Of a stretch of DNA of 20,004 nucleotides, positions 1 to 9,131 are shown piece by piece. Numbering within the stretch: the first letter of the stretch is position 1; each line of letters opens with the position of its first letter. This stretch comes from Cerioporus squamosus (lineage: Eukaryota; Basidiomycota; Agaricomycetes; Polyporales; Polyporaceae), in assembly GCA_022592435.1 (NCBI GenBank), contig JABYQS010000507.1, forward strand, positions 1-20,004, read 5' to 3'. Below the pieces are notes generated by a model. It searched no databases and was not told the DNA's origin. It saw only the letters and a list, made by a program, of their open reading frames with translations. Position numbers and translations under genes: made by a program.

Positions 1-2282
1 GAGCGCATAGACCGCAGCCTCGCATCCCAAGATTCCGAACGCACTTCAGGCGTTCTGTCTTGGTTACGTCCTCCGGAACCGCTGGCGCTTGATCGATGAC
101 TCGGGCCGAGTTCGAACGCGTAGAGGTTTCCACAGCAAACTCAATAGAGCATCGCATGCATTGAACAGGATATTCCGACGTCTATGCCGTTCAGGTGTTT
201 CGAGTTGTCACTGCAAAGGGGAAGGAGATCAGCAATGGCGAAGGGAAGTCGAGTACGTCATCTGAGCACGAACTGTCATGGATGCGCGCGACGCTGGCTG
301 CCAAGGACGGTTGGACACCTGTGTTCCACGTCGATCTGGACGAGTGAAGAGATGGCCCTCTGACTTGAAGACTACCGGATGACCGCGCCGCTAGGCATGC
401 GCATGGCGTTGACCAATAACAGGGCTGGGAATCGGAGCCAACAGAGAGGTAAATTTTGTGCGAACCTTCATCGTCGACGAAAGGTCGGAGCTTGAGGTGG
501 ACGCAAGGGCTCAGCGAGGAGCTAAGCCAAACATGTCAGAATGCATCATGATGCGACTCGGAGATTACTACACAATCGCCAGCGTGCCGTTTCCCACCAG
601 GTGTCAGACAAACCAGCCTAAACGCCGCCTCCGAGGGAGCAGTACCAGACCGGCCGTTGTGTTGCGGTAGGTACGGAGGTTCGGTGGGATCGGAGCGAAG
701 AAAGTTCACAAGTATTCATCTAGTCTAGCGGCTGCTGGATGCTCTGGGAGGATGCGAACCACGTGGCGTGCGACGCTGCGTACAAGTGCACATAAGGTGG
801 CGAGCGGACCTGGGCAGCGTGAGGCCGTTCTCGCGAGAGCAGTACGGCGGGACCTTGAGCGTATATATGTTGAAACGTGGGGCGACCGCCGAACTCTATG
901 AAGTTTGTCAGTGCCGAAAATCAGGGGATATGCAAGCCGGGGAGTAGTACCTGTATGCAGCACCGCGCTGAGCAATGATCGCGTATGCATTAGTAGTGCT
1001 CTGCATACACCACGAAGCAGGCTGTCCGCAGCATGGAGACCAACCGCATGCGCAATGAGGAGGTGCACCATAGTCACTGTGGGTGAACTGCGGTAAGCGA
1101 CAAGCACGACCGTCGACGATGTGATTCCGATGTCCTTCACGACTATATTGAGGTGAACCAGGCTGATACGCGTGTGCTGCGAGTGCCAAGGTGTCGCGAG
1201 CAACTAGTATGCGGAGCCGCCGTGGTCTGGCCGATGATACCAAGACCTGTCAACAATCGAGGAGGCCGTACGGTTTAGGCAACGGCGATGATGTTATGAT
1301 CTTAGACTGCACCGCATGGTGCGGCACCTCTGCGTCGCAATACGTGAGTATGTCGATTGCCTCGCCTCTTCGCAACGAAATAGCGCAGCGACGTGACGGT
1401 GGACAAAAGAGGGTTACATGGTCGTCTGCGAAGTGAGTGACCTCAGAGGAGGTGAAGGAAGGCGAGTGGCTGAGTGGGAGGGATATTGGGGGCGGGGTCG
1501 TTCGACCGGATAGCGAGATGAGGGGTCTTCCGGACTCTTGGGCAGGACTTCATGAGTCAACTCGTTTGCTGGAGACGTCGGATAAATTCGCCTCATTGAG
1601 ATCACGGTCCACGATTACTGGTAGACGTAACCCTCGATCTCTTCCATTAGAATGGGAATGTATCCGGATACAGTCCACGGAGTCGTCGAAAAACCTGCGG
1701 CTTTGCGATTTCAGGGGATGGAAAGAAAGCGGATAAACCCACGTTACACGCTACGCCTGTAATGCCTTTCCATCCCGAATCCCTGATCCAATCCGCAAAT
1801 CCTAGTTACTTGCGCAGTGCGGTAGTCGAGTTCTTCGAGTTGCTACCGGGTGGGAAACTCGACGAGCCTGCAAGTCGAAGAATACTTGGCGGCACAACGA
1901 GGGCGGAATAGCTGAAGAATCCAGTCGTGACATAGCATGGAAGAAGTCGTAAGTAACTCTGGATGCCTGGCAGCAGGATGACGGCGTAAAGACAAGCGCG
2001 AGAGCAAGCGTCGGAGCGCCCGTTGTCGCGCTCCGAATCCGAGGCGCTTGTGTTTCCGGAGTCGCGAGTTGCTCGCGAACTGCGAAGTCCTCCCCTTGTC
2101 ACCTGCACACTATGCAGGTCGCGGAGTCTCTTACCAGCATTGGTCCCTTAGGCCTGCATGCTATCGGTAGTCCTTCACACCGCACATCTGCAGGGGAGGC
2201 TGTCGGATAGGTGACTCGGAAGCTGACTGATACTCCAGTGCGCTACCGAACTGGGATGCACACAGCGACACAAGCCATAGCT
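1..2282. other. intergenic region without supportable gene
   Basis: All open frames here are short, overlap on several frames, and show no signal peptide, domain motif or plausible splice pattern. I found no tRNA-like B box and no long terminal repeats by eye. Two minor structures are listed separately: an imperfect inverted repeat at 1701-1802, and a stretch at about 485-600 that weakly resembles about 4066-4170. The region may be diverged intergenic or old mobile-element DNA, but nothing visible proves that. Confidence 0.5.
1701..1802. repeat. imperfect inverted repeat (hairpin-like)
   Basis: GGGATGGAAAG at about 1715-1725 is the reverse complement of CTTTCCATCCC at 1766-1776. Outside these cores, CTTTGCGATTTCAGG (from 1701) and the complement of the AATCCCTGATCCAATCCGCAAAT stretch (to about 1800) remain partly complementary with small gaps. 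The arms are about 25-35 bp and the loop about 40 bp. It could be the remnant of a small inverted-repeat element, but no flanking target-site duplication was evident. Confidence 0.45.
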
Positions 2283-2505
2283 TCAAGATGATGTACAAAC
2301 GCAATACATGTCAGATTGGGTTTCCTCCGCAATATCGTACAAATCCACGATGACGAAGCGCTTCCTTCCTTTTCGATCGGACGATGACCCGAAACGTGCC
2401 CATGGAAAGGTTCCTCGACCGTTTATCTTACAACCTATCAGCAGCATCAGTATATGGTACCGCACAAAGTGGCACAACGTACCTCCGCATCCCGCCTCCG
2501 CGGTC

Positions 2506-2983
2506 TCAAGGAGTGAGCTCGAGGTCCCACCCGACGTAGTTGTTGGCGTTGTAGCAGGTGTTCACCACAGGGACCTGGGCGAACGACGCACAGCCGGCCG
2601 GCCCAGTGTAGATCGCGAAGGGCAGGCCCTGGTTGCTCGGCTGGTTGATGAACATGGACACAAAGTTGAACCCCGGAGTGAGGCACACATTGTGTGGCTG
2701 GATGCTGAGGTCGAACCCCGTGCAGCCGGCACAGTTGAACGAGGTGCAGAGGAAGATAGCCGCGGGGTAGATGGCGTCTGCGGAGTCGCTATGCACGCCG
2801 CTCGTGCCGACGGTGACGTTCCCGTCTACTGCCGACACTGCCGAGGTCGAGCCCGACGACAGGGACCTTGCCGTCAGCGCTCACGGAGTCGACGAAGGGG
2901 GTGATCGTGGTACCAGGAGCGACGGGGGTCGCTTGGACGGCGCTGAGGAAGGCGAGGGCAAGGGTAGCGAGGGTGAAGAACAT
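2506..2983 (-). pseudogene. small secreted cysteine-containing protein, copy 1, frameshifted
   Basis: First of three paralogues of a fungal small secreted protein of unknown function. The ATG at 2983 opens a typical signal peptide (hydrophobic core LATLALAFLSAVQA, then TPVAPG). The frame continues to the residues LGSV and then leaves the family frame. The rest, from the glycosylation motif NVT to the ending DLELTP, lies in a second frame down to the TGA at 2506-2508. Compared with copy 2 there is one extra base at 2832-2833; ignoring it, the two copies align across the junction with no gap. The mature part keeps six cysteines at the same positions as copy 2. By hand there are about 16 differences over the last 95 or so residues. 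No intron is evident. Either a recently disabled copy or an assembly indel. Confidence 0.8.
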
Positions 2984-3009
2984 TGTGAGCTGTGATGTGT
3001 GCGGTGATG

Positions 3010-3120
3010 TCTGAGGTGTTTAACCTGGAGAGTGGCTGTTCTGTAAGCTGCACTATATACTGGGGTCTCGTCCGACGAAGATGGTGCATTACATACGGCA
3101 AGGACGCACATGCGAGGAAC
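3010..3120 (-). promoter_or_regulatory. conserved promoter / 5' UTR of copy 1
   Basis: Three blocks match the upstream region of copy 2 in the same order and spacing: TCTGAGGTGTTTAACCTG (3010-3027, probable 5' UTR), a TATA-like element read as GTATATAG on the minus strand (about 3053-3060, some 70 bp before the ATG), and ATTACATACG then ACGCACATGCGAGGAAC (to 3120). Weaker similarity continues to about 3200. The blocks may be retained because of recent duplication, regulatory constraint, or both. Confidence 0.6.
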
Positions 3121-3199
3121 ACTTCAGCATCCTAGCGGCCCGTCCGAATCACAGCGACGTCGGCGACAAAGACGATTGTATAGCTGAGAGCGCCTGGAT

Positions 3200-4790
3200 C
3201 TTGACCTAGAACGTAGAGGACGGCGAGCATCCATACCTGGACGCGTCCTGGCCGAGTGTTGCGCGTGGAGTGAGCCGCCGTGATCTTCTCCCGACCTGTC
3301 AATCCGTTCGTCGAAGGACCAGCTGCCAGGGCGTTGTGCAATAGATCCTGATGGACCTGCTCCCGAGAAAACCAGTTCAGATGTAAGCGGTATGTGTACG
3401 GTCCACGCTCCTTATGACAACAAGGCAGAGACGCGCCTGGAGTCGACATGGGTTGTAGCATTCACTCACCTTGTCGCGCACTTCGTTTTCGTAGCACTTT
3501 CGCGGCAAGACCAGTTCCCGGTTGATCTCACGGCTCATCCATCGGCGCCCCATTGACATCGGTCGAAGGCGACTGAGTGTCGTCTAGACACTGAGGGAAC
3601 AGGTATCAATCCGCAGAGCGTTTGAACTAGAGCCTCGCGACAAAGAATGAACTTGAGTTCTGTCAAGTGGAGTGCGCTGACCTGTTCCTGGGCCTGAGCG
3701 CAACCACAGCAGCTCTGCGAGTGCGATTCCACTGCAACGTACGGTGCTTTGCACTGCGAATTGGGTCCTCGCTGTGGAAGTGGCCAACACGCGAGAGGCG
3801 CAACCAGAGAAGGGACTGCAGACTTGAGTACGGTGCCAACACGAACCTCATGACTGGCCCCGAAACTTATTTCGCACGGGTAGAGCCGCTACCTACCGAG
3901 ATCTGCAGCTCATGCCAACCTACACTGTTGATTTGACACCCTGTGAACCGAGTAGCCTCGGCTGTTCGCGCCGCCTGCCCATGTGCATGACAGTTACCCC
4001 AGATGCGTAGAGCGGACGGAGCGGACGGCGTCGTGTAAGTTACAGATCCAGGGGTGTCTGGTAGGAATTAAAGTCGATGCTAGGGCGTCGAACAGAATGT
4101 GTCAGTGCAGAATGCGATGTCATGACCGGGATGCGCGGAGATTACTCACGCAGCTGCCAGCGTTGCACTCTCCTCTCACTCCGGGGTTGTGTGTGCAAGC
4201 GTCCTAACTAGACCAGCTCTCTGGTTTCAGAGAAGATACCTAGGCAGGTGTGGAGGCTGAGTATGGTCGGGCACGAAGTGGAGCAGGGGAGGGAGGAGAC
4301 CGGGTAGGCTAGGGTCGCTCATGGCCGTGGGTGATTCTCCACGTGGCGATGGGGCGCTGGTGGTTTAAATGTTGAGTTCAGGCCGAAGCAGACATGCAAC
4401 ACACTCCAGATCTTCGAATCCCTTCATCTAGTCATGGTGCCTTTCCGACAATCTGCTTAGGTTCCGGTATGAGCCTTCGATTCGTGGGACGGGCAGATCA
4501 ATTCGAGTCGCAGCGAAACTTGAAGTTGAGGGACCCCACTCGGGCTGTCAGCGAAGCCCCGAAGCTGGAGTGACGACGCTCGGGCATCGCTCTAAAGTAA
4601 CTCAAGTCAAGCACGCTTTACAAGGCTCATTAGTGCTTGTTGCCCACAGTGAACGAAGGCGATACGCCCGTGGCCGCCACACTTATTCAAGCCGACTAAG
4701 ATTCCCTTCCGCTGAGCGGTACAAAACAAGACAACAAGCTTAGGACCTCCTTTCAATGTATACACGTTCGCGTGGCGCAAGTCTCTGAAC
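3200..4790. other. intergenic spacer between copies 1 and 2
   Basis: No supportable gene. Open frames of up to about 110 residues exist, but they overlap on both strands and lack recognisable motifs or splice structure. A segment at about 4066-4170 weakly resembles 485-600. From about 4790 the sequence resembles the 3' flank of copy 1 (a shared TACAACCTAT and a shared TCAGTA), marking the downstream edge of the duplicated gene unit. Confidence 0.5.
4066..4170. repeat. possible diverged direct repeat of about 485-600
   Basis: CGGAGATTACT followed after 8-9 bases by GCCAGCGT occurs at about 550-580 and again at about 4135-4165. The preceding sequence (TGTCAG, AATGC, TCATGA, and a GTGGACGCAAGGGC / GTCGATGCTAGGGC pair) aligns with short gaps. 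The match was made by eye and could be partly chance. Confidence 0.3.
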
Positions 4791-4880
4791 CGATAATCGT
4801 ACAACCTATGGACGGTATCAGTAGCGGTTCACGGTGAGCAGCAAGCCGGAAGCGTACCTATGCGTTCTGCCTCCGAGGAC

Positions 4881-5357
4881 TCAAGGGTAGAGCTCAAAGT
4901 CCCACCCGATATAGTTGTTGGCGTTGTAGCAGGTGTTCACCACGGGGACCTGGGCGAACGCGCCACAACCGCTCGGACCAGTGTAAATCGCAAAGGGCAA
5001 GCCCTCGTTGCTCGGCTGGCTGATGAACATGGAGACGAAGTTGAACCCCGGAGTGAGGCACACTTCGTGTGGCTGGACGCTGAGGTCGTACCCCGCGCAG
5101 CTGGCGCAGTTGTACGAGGTGCAGAAGAAGATGGCCGCGGGGTAGATGGCGTCCGCGGAATCGGCGTGCGCGCCACCTTTGCTAACGGTGACATTCCCGT
5201 GCGCGGCGACGCTGCCGAGGTCGAGACCGACAATGGGGACTCCAGCAGCCGCGCTCACGTCTTGGACGATGGGGTGGAGCGTGGTACCCATGGCGACCGG
5301 AGTCGCTTGGACGGCGGGGAGGAGAGCGAGAGCGATGGTGGACAGGGTGAAGAGCAT
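4881..5357 (-). CDS. small secreted cysteine-containing protein, copy 2
   Basis: Intact single-exon gene for a 158-residue predicted secreted protein of unknown function. Residues 1-18 form a signal peptide (core LSTIALALLPAVQA) with likely cleavage before TPVAMG. The mature protein of about 140 residues has an N-glycosylation motif (NVT), six cysteines (FFC, YNC, ASC, EVC, SGC, NTC), a central FNFVSMFISQPSNEGLPF stretch and the ending NNYIGWDFELYP. Even cysteine number and small size suit a disulfide-stabilised extracellular protein. The ATG at 5357 is chosen because it starts the signal peptide and lies about 82 bp from a TATA element. It is the best reference copy of the local family; copy 1 is close, copy 3 more distant. 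I do not recognise a named domain. The G-x-F-x-I-Y-x-G pattern might suggest a beta-rich fold, but that is speculation. Confidence 0.85.
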   Translation of the reverse strand: MLFTLSTIALALLPAVQATPVAMGTTLHPIVQDVSAAAGVPIVGLDLGSVAAHGNVTVSKGGAHADSADAIYPAAIFFCTSYNCASCAGYDLSVQPHEVCLTPGFNFVSMFISQPSNEGLPFAIYTGPSGCGAFAQVPVVNTCYNANNYIGWDFELYP

Positions 5358-5395
5358 TGTGTGCAGGAGTGTGCCAGTGCGCTGTGAACCGTTCG

Positions 5396-5504
5396 TCTGA
5401 GGTGTTTGACCTGTGGTTTATTGTCCTGTAGAATCAGTTATATAGTGAGTTGCGGCCGACAATGGTGGTGTATTACATACGATGAGTACGCACATGCGAG
5501 GAAC
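5396..5504 (-). promoter_or_regulatory. conserved promoter / 5' UTR of copy 2
   Basis: Matches the copy 1 upstream region: TCTGAGGTGTTTGACCTG (5396-5413), TATA-like TTATATAG on the plus strand at 5438-5445 (CTATATAA on the minus), ATTACATACG (from 5472) and ACGCACATGCGAGGAAC (5488-5504). Similarity fades past about 5590. Copy 3 shares the TATA spacing but not these blocks clearly. Confidence 0.6.
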
Positions 5505-5599
5505 CACTGAATGGTTCATCAGCGTCTTCAGACCACACCGACATCCGTAGCGGCTTCTAGCGTATATCGAGCAGCGCGGACTCGCCCATAGCACGATAA

Positions 5600-7180
5600 T
5601 AGAGGAACCCGTATGGTCATACTGGAGTGTCCTGATTTATGTGGCGTCGAGCAAGGAAGGTGTGCTACCGTTAGGGTGACCGCCCAGGCACCTGCAATTG
5701 AGAGATATACGTTGTCGGGTTGCGAAACTTGACGTTTGAAAGATATAGCTACTACTAGTCAGTCACCGACCTTGACGGCCTCCGCTGTTACAAGCACAAC
5801 CATGACCATGCAGTTCAGGAGCGTTTTCGGTATGTCTTGCTCGCTGGAAACAATTTGCGGCTGTATACGGGTGTATACTGTCCGGGCCCTACAACGGCAT
5901 CAAAAGGCACAGTAGCGACTGGCGATACTCAAGGATTTGAATCAGACGGTGGGATCCATTGAGCAAGAGAAGTCTCACCGATGTCAAGGACTTCTACGTT
6001 CTGTCCCGATCTTAATGATGAACAGTTCCTGGGATATATGAAATAAACTTCCCCAATGCCTAAGCGACACGCACAGAGCACAGAATTCAAGTTACTAACC
6101 TGGAGAGCATGGCCCAAATGAGGCAAAGCGAGAACTGAAGTCGGGGTTAAGAGCATAAGCTACGAACGCCAAACCATATGGCACGGCCGGACGGTCTGAG
6201 AACGACCGATAGCCGCGAGGCGGTCTTGGGCGACTCAGACTAATAAATCCCGGCTGAAGCAGCTAACGCGGACATACCTGGTACCAAACACGAGCAAGCC
6301 ATATCAATATCCGGCTGGCCGGATCCGCAGTTGCTCGCAGTTCCAGACTCGCGTCGAGTCTCACGGCGGCCTCTCGCCTCCTCAGCACATGCATCCTTTC
6401 AAGTAAAGACCATTCAGCTTACCATCCGTCAACGATTGTTCAGCTCAACGCACCGTCCACTCAGACCGAACGATCCATCTAGGTTTGCCTCCGTGGATCG
6501 AGACATCTTGCAAATGATCTTGTTCGCAATTCCGGGCACGACTAGGTCATGAGATGATGGAGGGGGCCAGACGAGCACGAGATCACGGCTCTCTATCTTC
6601 TTGACAGGGGAACTGGACACGTTTGTAGTCGTTGCAGATTCTAGATGGAGAAGGACAAGCAACGTTCAGTGCGTAGACCAATGCCAGCTTGAAGGAGACG
6701 CCAACGCTTATAGATTTCGGCCCGATTATCAGCACCGACTTCCGCCCAGAGACGAAGCTCGCATATAAGCTTCAAGTTCCAGTTGGGCTCCAGCCTCTAA
6801 CTCGAGCCGTGCTGATCGGCTAACCTGCCAGTCAGCGTTACACCCGACAGCGCTGAGCGATCCCGAGAAGCTCAACCTGGAGGCTATCTGGCATCTATGT
6901 GGCAGGCGAGTAAGTACTCATGACCTATGTGTTCTCGACGGCCCATGCAGAACAGTATGAATATTTGGAACAACGACTGAAACTGGGACAAGCAGTTGCC
7001 GCTATACGAGCTTAGTCTATGTGTCAGTACCAATGTTCCGCAGGTTTCGAAGTGGACACGAACGCGAAGTATAATAACGAGTCCCGACGTTCCATGAGCT
7101 TGACCCGCAACCCTTGCCGGCTTCAGACAGAACTTCGCATGACTCCCAATGCTTCGACCTATCGAGCACATCAGCAGCAG
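5600..7180. other. intergenic spacer between copies 2 and 3
   Basis: No supportable gene. Open frames are short, overlapping and motif-free. Immediately before copy 3, at about 7225-7260, the sequence resembles the 3' flank and stop region of copies 1 and 2 (TACCTGCGCATT... against TACCTATGCGTT...), so the duplicated unit extends a little past the stop codon in all three copies. Confidence 0.5.
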
Positions 7181-7240
7181 TTCGGAACCTGTGAGCACAA
7201 CTCTGATAAACGGCATGAAACATACCTGCGCATTTTGCAT

Positions 7241-7720
7241 TCAGGGGCTAATCTCGAAGTCCCTCCAGGCTATCGTGATGGCTGGGTGTATGAGGCTATA
7301 GCAAGTGTTCACCTCGGGGATCTGGTTGGACGAGGCGCAACCACCCTGCCCGAGGAACACTCCGAACGGCAAGCCCTCGTTGCTCGGCTGATTGATGATC
7401 GCAGAGCCGAACTGGCACCCGGGGTCGAGGCACAGGTTGTGCGGCAAGGTGCTGAGGTCGTAGCCGGTGCAGTCCAACGAGCAGCCTCTCCCGCAAAGGA
7501 AGAGCGTCGCGGGGTAGATCTGGTCCACTGTGTCGCCGCGCGCACCATCTTCGGGGAGGGTGACGTTCCGGTGAGCGATCAAACTCTCGATATCGACGAC
7601 GGGAACCGATTCTGCGATGTCCGGGGGTCCAAGAGTGAGGTCGGATGTGGGAATGGTGGCGGGGATGGCTTTGGCTGCGCCAACAAGAGTGAGAGCGATG
7701 CAGAGAAATGTGAGGACCAT
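7241..7720 (-). CDS. small secreted cysteine-containing protein, copy 3 (diverged)
   Basis: Intact single-exon gene for a 159-residue predicted secreted protein, a diverged paralogue of copies 1 and 2. A signal peptide (core LCIALTLVGAAKA) precedes a mature chain with the shared NVT glycosylation motif, DQIYPATLFLC, TGYDLS, NQPSNEGLPFGVF, GGCASSNQIPEVNTCY and a terminal WRDFEISP. The six family cysteines are kept and a seventh occurs in LDPGC, giving an odd count in the mature protein. A two- to three-residue expansion after NTCYS (LIHPAIT) distinguishes it from the other copies. The ATG at 7720 starts the signal peptide and lies about 70 bp from a TATA-like GTATAC. Function unknown. Confidence 0.85.
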   Translation of the reverse strand: MVLTFLCIALTLVGAAKAIPATIPTSDLTLGPPDIAESVPVVDIESLIAHRNVTLPEDGARGDTVDQIYPATLFLCGRGCSLDCTGYDLSTLPHNLCLDPGCQFGSAIINQPSNEGLPFGVFLGQGGCASSNQIPEVNTCYSLIHPAITIAWRDFEISP

Positions 7721-7789
7721 TGTGTGATAAGGGTGTAGACTGCGCTGGTGAGAGTAACCTTGGTTCGTCGTCGTCCTACAGGGGGACTT

Positions 7790-7795
7790 GTATAC
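7790..7795 (-). promoter_or_regulatory. TATA-like element of copy 3
   Basis: The palindromic GTATAC lies about 70 bp upstream of the copy 3 ATG, the same distance as the TATA elements of copies 1 and 2. The surrounding sequence is otherwise little conserved. Confidence 0.4.
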
Positions 7796-7799
7796 TGAA

Positions 7800-8877
7800 G
7801 TCGCGGTGGGATGTTGTAACGCATGGAGTCAGTACAAGCCTGCATACAAGGGGCAAAGACAGGGAAGTGTTCTGACAGGGCGTCCAGATCGTACCTACAT
7901 CCGCCGAGACATCAGACATGGACTCGAATGGCAACAGCTCGAACATCAAGGACCAGGGCCACAGATAGTCCTACCCGGACGTGTCCTGACCTCCTGTGCA
8001 GCGCGTGCCTTGCGGAATCCTTGCTCCGCACGATGTACTGGGTTGGCGAGGAATGATCGGAGGACGAAGCGTGATAGACGAGAAATTATGGGCCCTGAGC
8101 TTTACTCCAAGTCAACGACTTCTGGTCTACTTCTTACCAAAGTAGCAGTCAGTGCTCGTCACGGTAGAGTTGTCTGTGGCACTTACTCGCGATCTCTTTG
8201 TCGGTCTCCCTCAATACTAGAAGAGGTCGAGGAACGTGTCACTGGCGAAGACTAACTTCGAGAGGAGCGACAGGCCTCGACCAAGTGTCGGTATTCGAGG
8301 CCTTAGCAGCCAGTACTACCTAGACCATAATCCAGACCATGTGGTAAATGACATGAGAGTATTCCAGAGTCTGGACGCACTTACTAGTAGTCGGGAACTG
8401 CCAGCACGAAAGTCTGCACGGCCATTGGGCTGCTCACGTCTTGATCATAGAACGTTGGAGAGAGCTAGAGAGAATCTAGACTTGCGCAGAGCCTCAACGG
8501 CAGGATTGCCCTGCCAGTGGATACAGGTCAGGCCGTCAGAGTGACAAGACAAGGAACCTACTCCGAGTCCTAGCCAGGTGATTCGTGACGGACACGTTAC
8601 GTCACGCGACAGTCACAAGAAGTTCTCGTCCGTCCGACTCGGAAGTTGGCATGGGGGTAACCTCCTCAAGCTATAGTATCGGCCGTTGACGGTCGCCTTC
8701 GTACCTCATTCGAGTGTCGCACAGCTGGTATACATCTGCATTGCTGTGATGTTGCTGTGGGTCTAGCTACACACCCGACAGCTCTGTGAGTCCTCTACTA
8801 CTATAGTAGTACTACTCGCTGAACTACATACTAGTACCATTATGTCCAGCACGTCCCCTTAATACCGAGACAACAGT
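7800..8877. other. intergenic region without supportable gene
   Basis: One open frame of 155 codons on the plus strand (from about 7788) starts inside the copy 3 promoter and has no recognisable motif, so it is not called. Near 8797-8816 there are overlapping short perfect palindromes (ACTACTATAGTAGT and AGTAGTACTACT). Nothing else stands out. Confidence 0.45.
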
Positions 8878-9131
8878 TCAAGCTACAATCATCGAGAACG
8901 CAGCAACCAAAGCCTCGGGTGCCTCTGGACCGAAGGAGGTTGGCGTTATCGTAACTAATCTTCGCATATTTCTCCCCTTTGGCGCAGATCTTTCCTTCAA
9001 CAGCAGCGACCGCTGCCTCCCTCTCCTCCACGCTCAGACCCTTCGAGATCGCCTCCGCCAGCGCGATACCAAGCTCAAGCCCGTCGAGCATCGCGATGTT
9101 CGCAGCAGCGCCCGCGTACGGGCTCATCAGG
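8878..9131 (-). pseudogene. C-terminal remnant of FAD-dependent monooxygenase
   Basis: On the minus strand, from about 9131, the sequence encodes LMSPYAGAAANIAMLDGLEL and then an ALAEAISKG / EEREAAVAAVEGK helix. This is the characteristic C-terminal segment that follows the GD(A/S)AH FAD-contacting motif of PHBH/TetX-like flavin monooxygenases. The upstream GDAAH and the whole Rossmann FAD-binding region are missing: identity stops right before LMSP. After YDNANLL the frame breaks by one base; GPEAPEALVAAF continues in the next frame to a TGA at 8878-8880. The piece is therefore 5'-truncated and frameshifted and cannot make an enzyme. It abuts the BTB-like remnant on the opposite strand. Confidence 0.75.

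Noticed and set aside
300..350. Possible fourth, decayed copy of the secreted-protein gene
   Set aside because: About 25 bases (GTGTTCCACGTCGATCTGGACGAG) resemble part of copy 3, but nothing on either side continues the match and the position does not fit the 2.37-kb period exactly.
706..1203. 165-codon open frame on the minus strand
   Set aside because: Overlaps other open frames on both strands; no recognisable motif, composition bias or splice signals.
7788..8255. 155-codon open frame on the plus strand
   Set aside because: Starts within the promoter of secreted-protein copy 3 and has no motif.
8797..8816. Overlapping perfect palindromes as a regulatory site
   Set aside because: They are short and built from ACT/AGT repeats, with no nearby gene start; likely simple-sequence chance.
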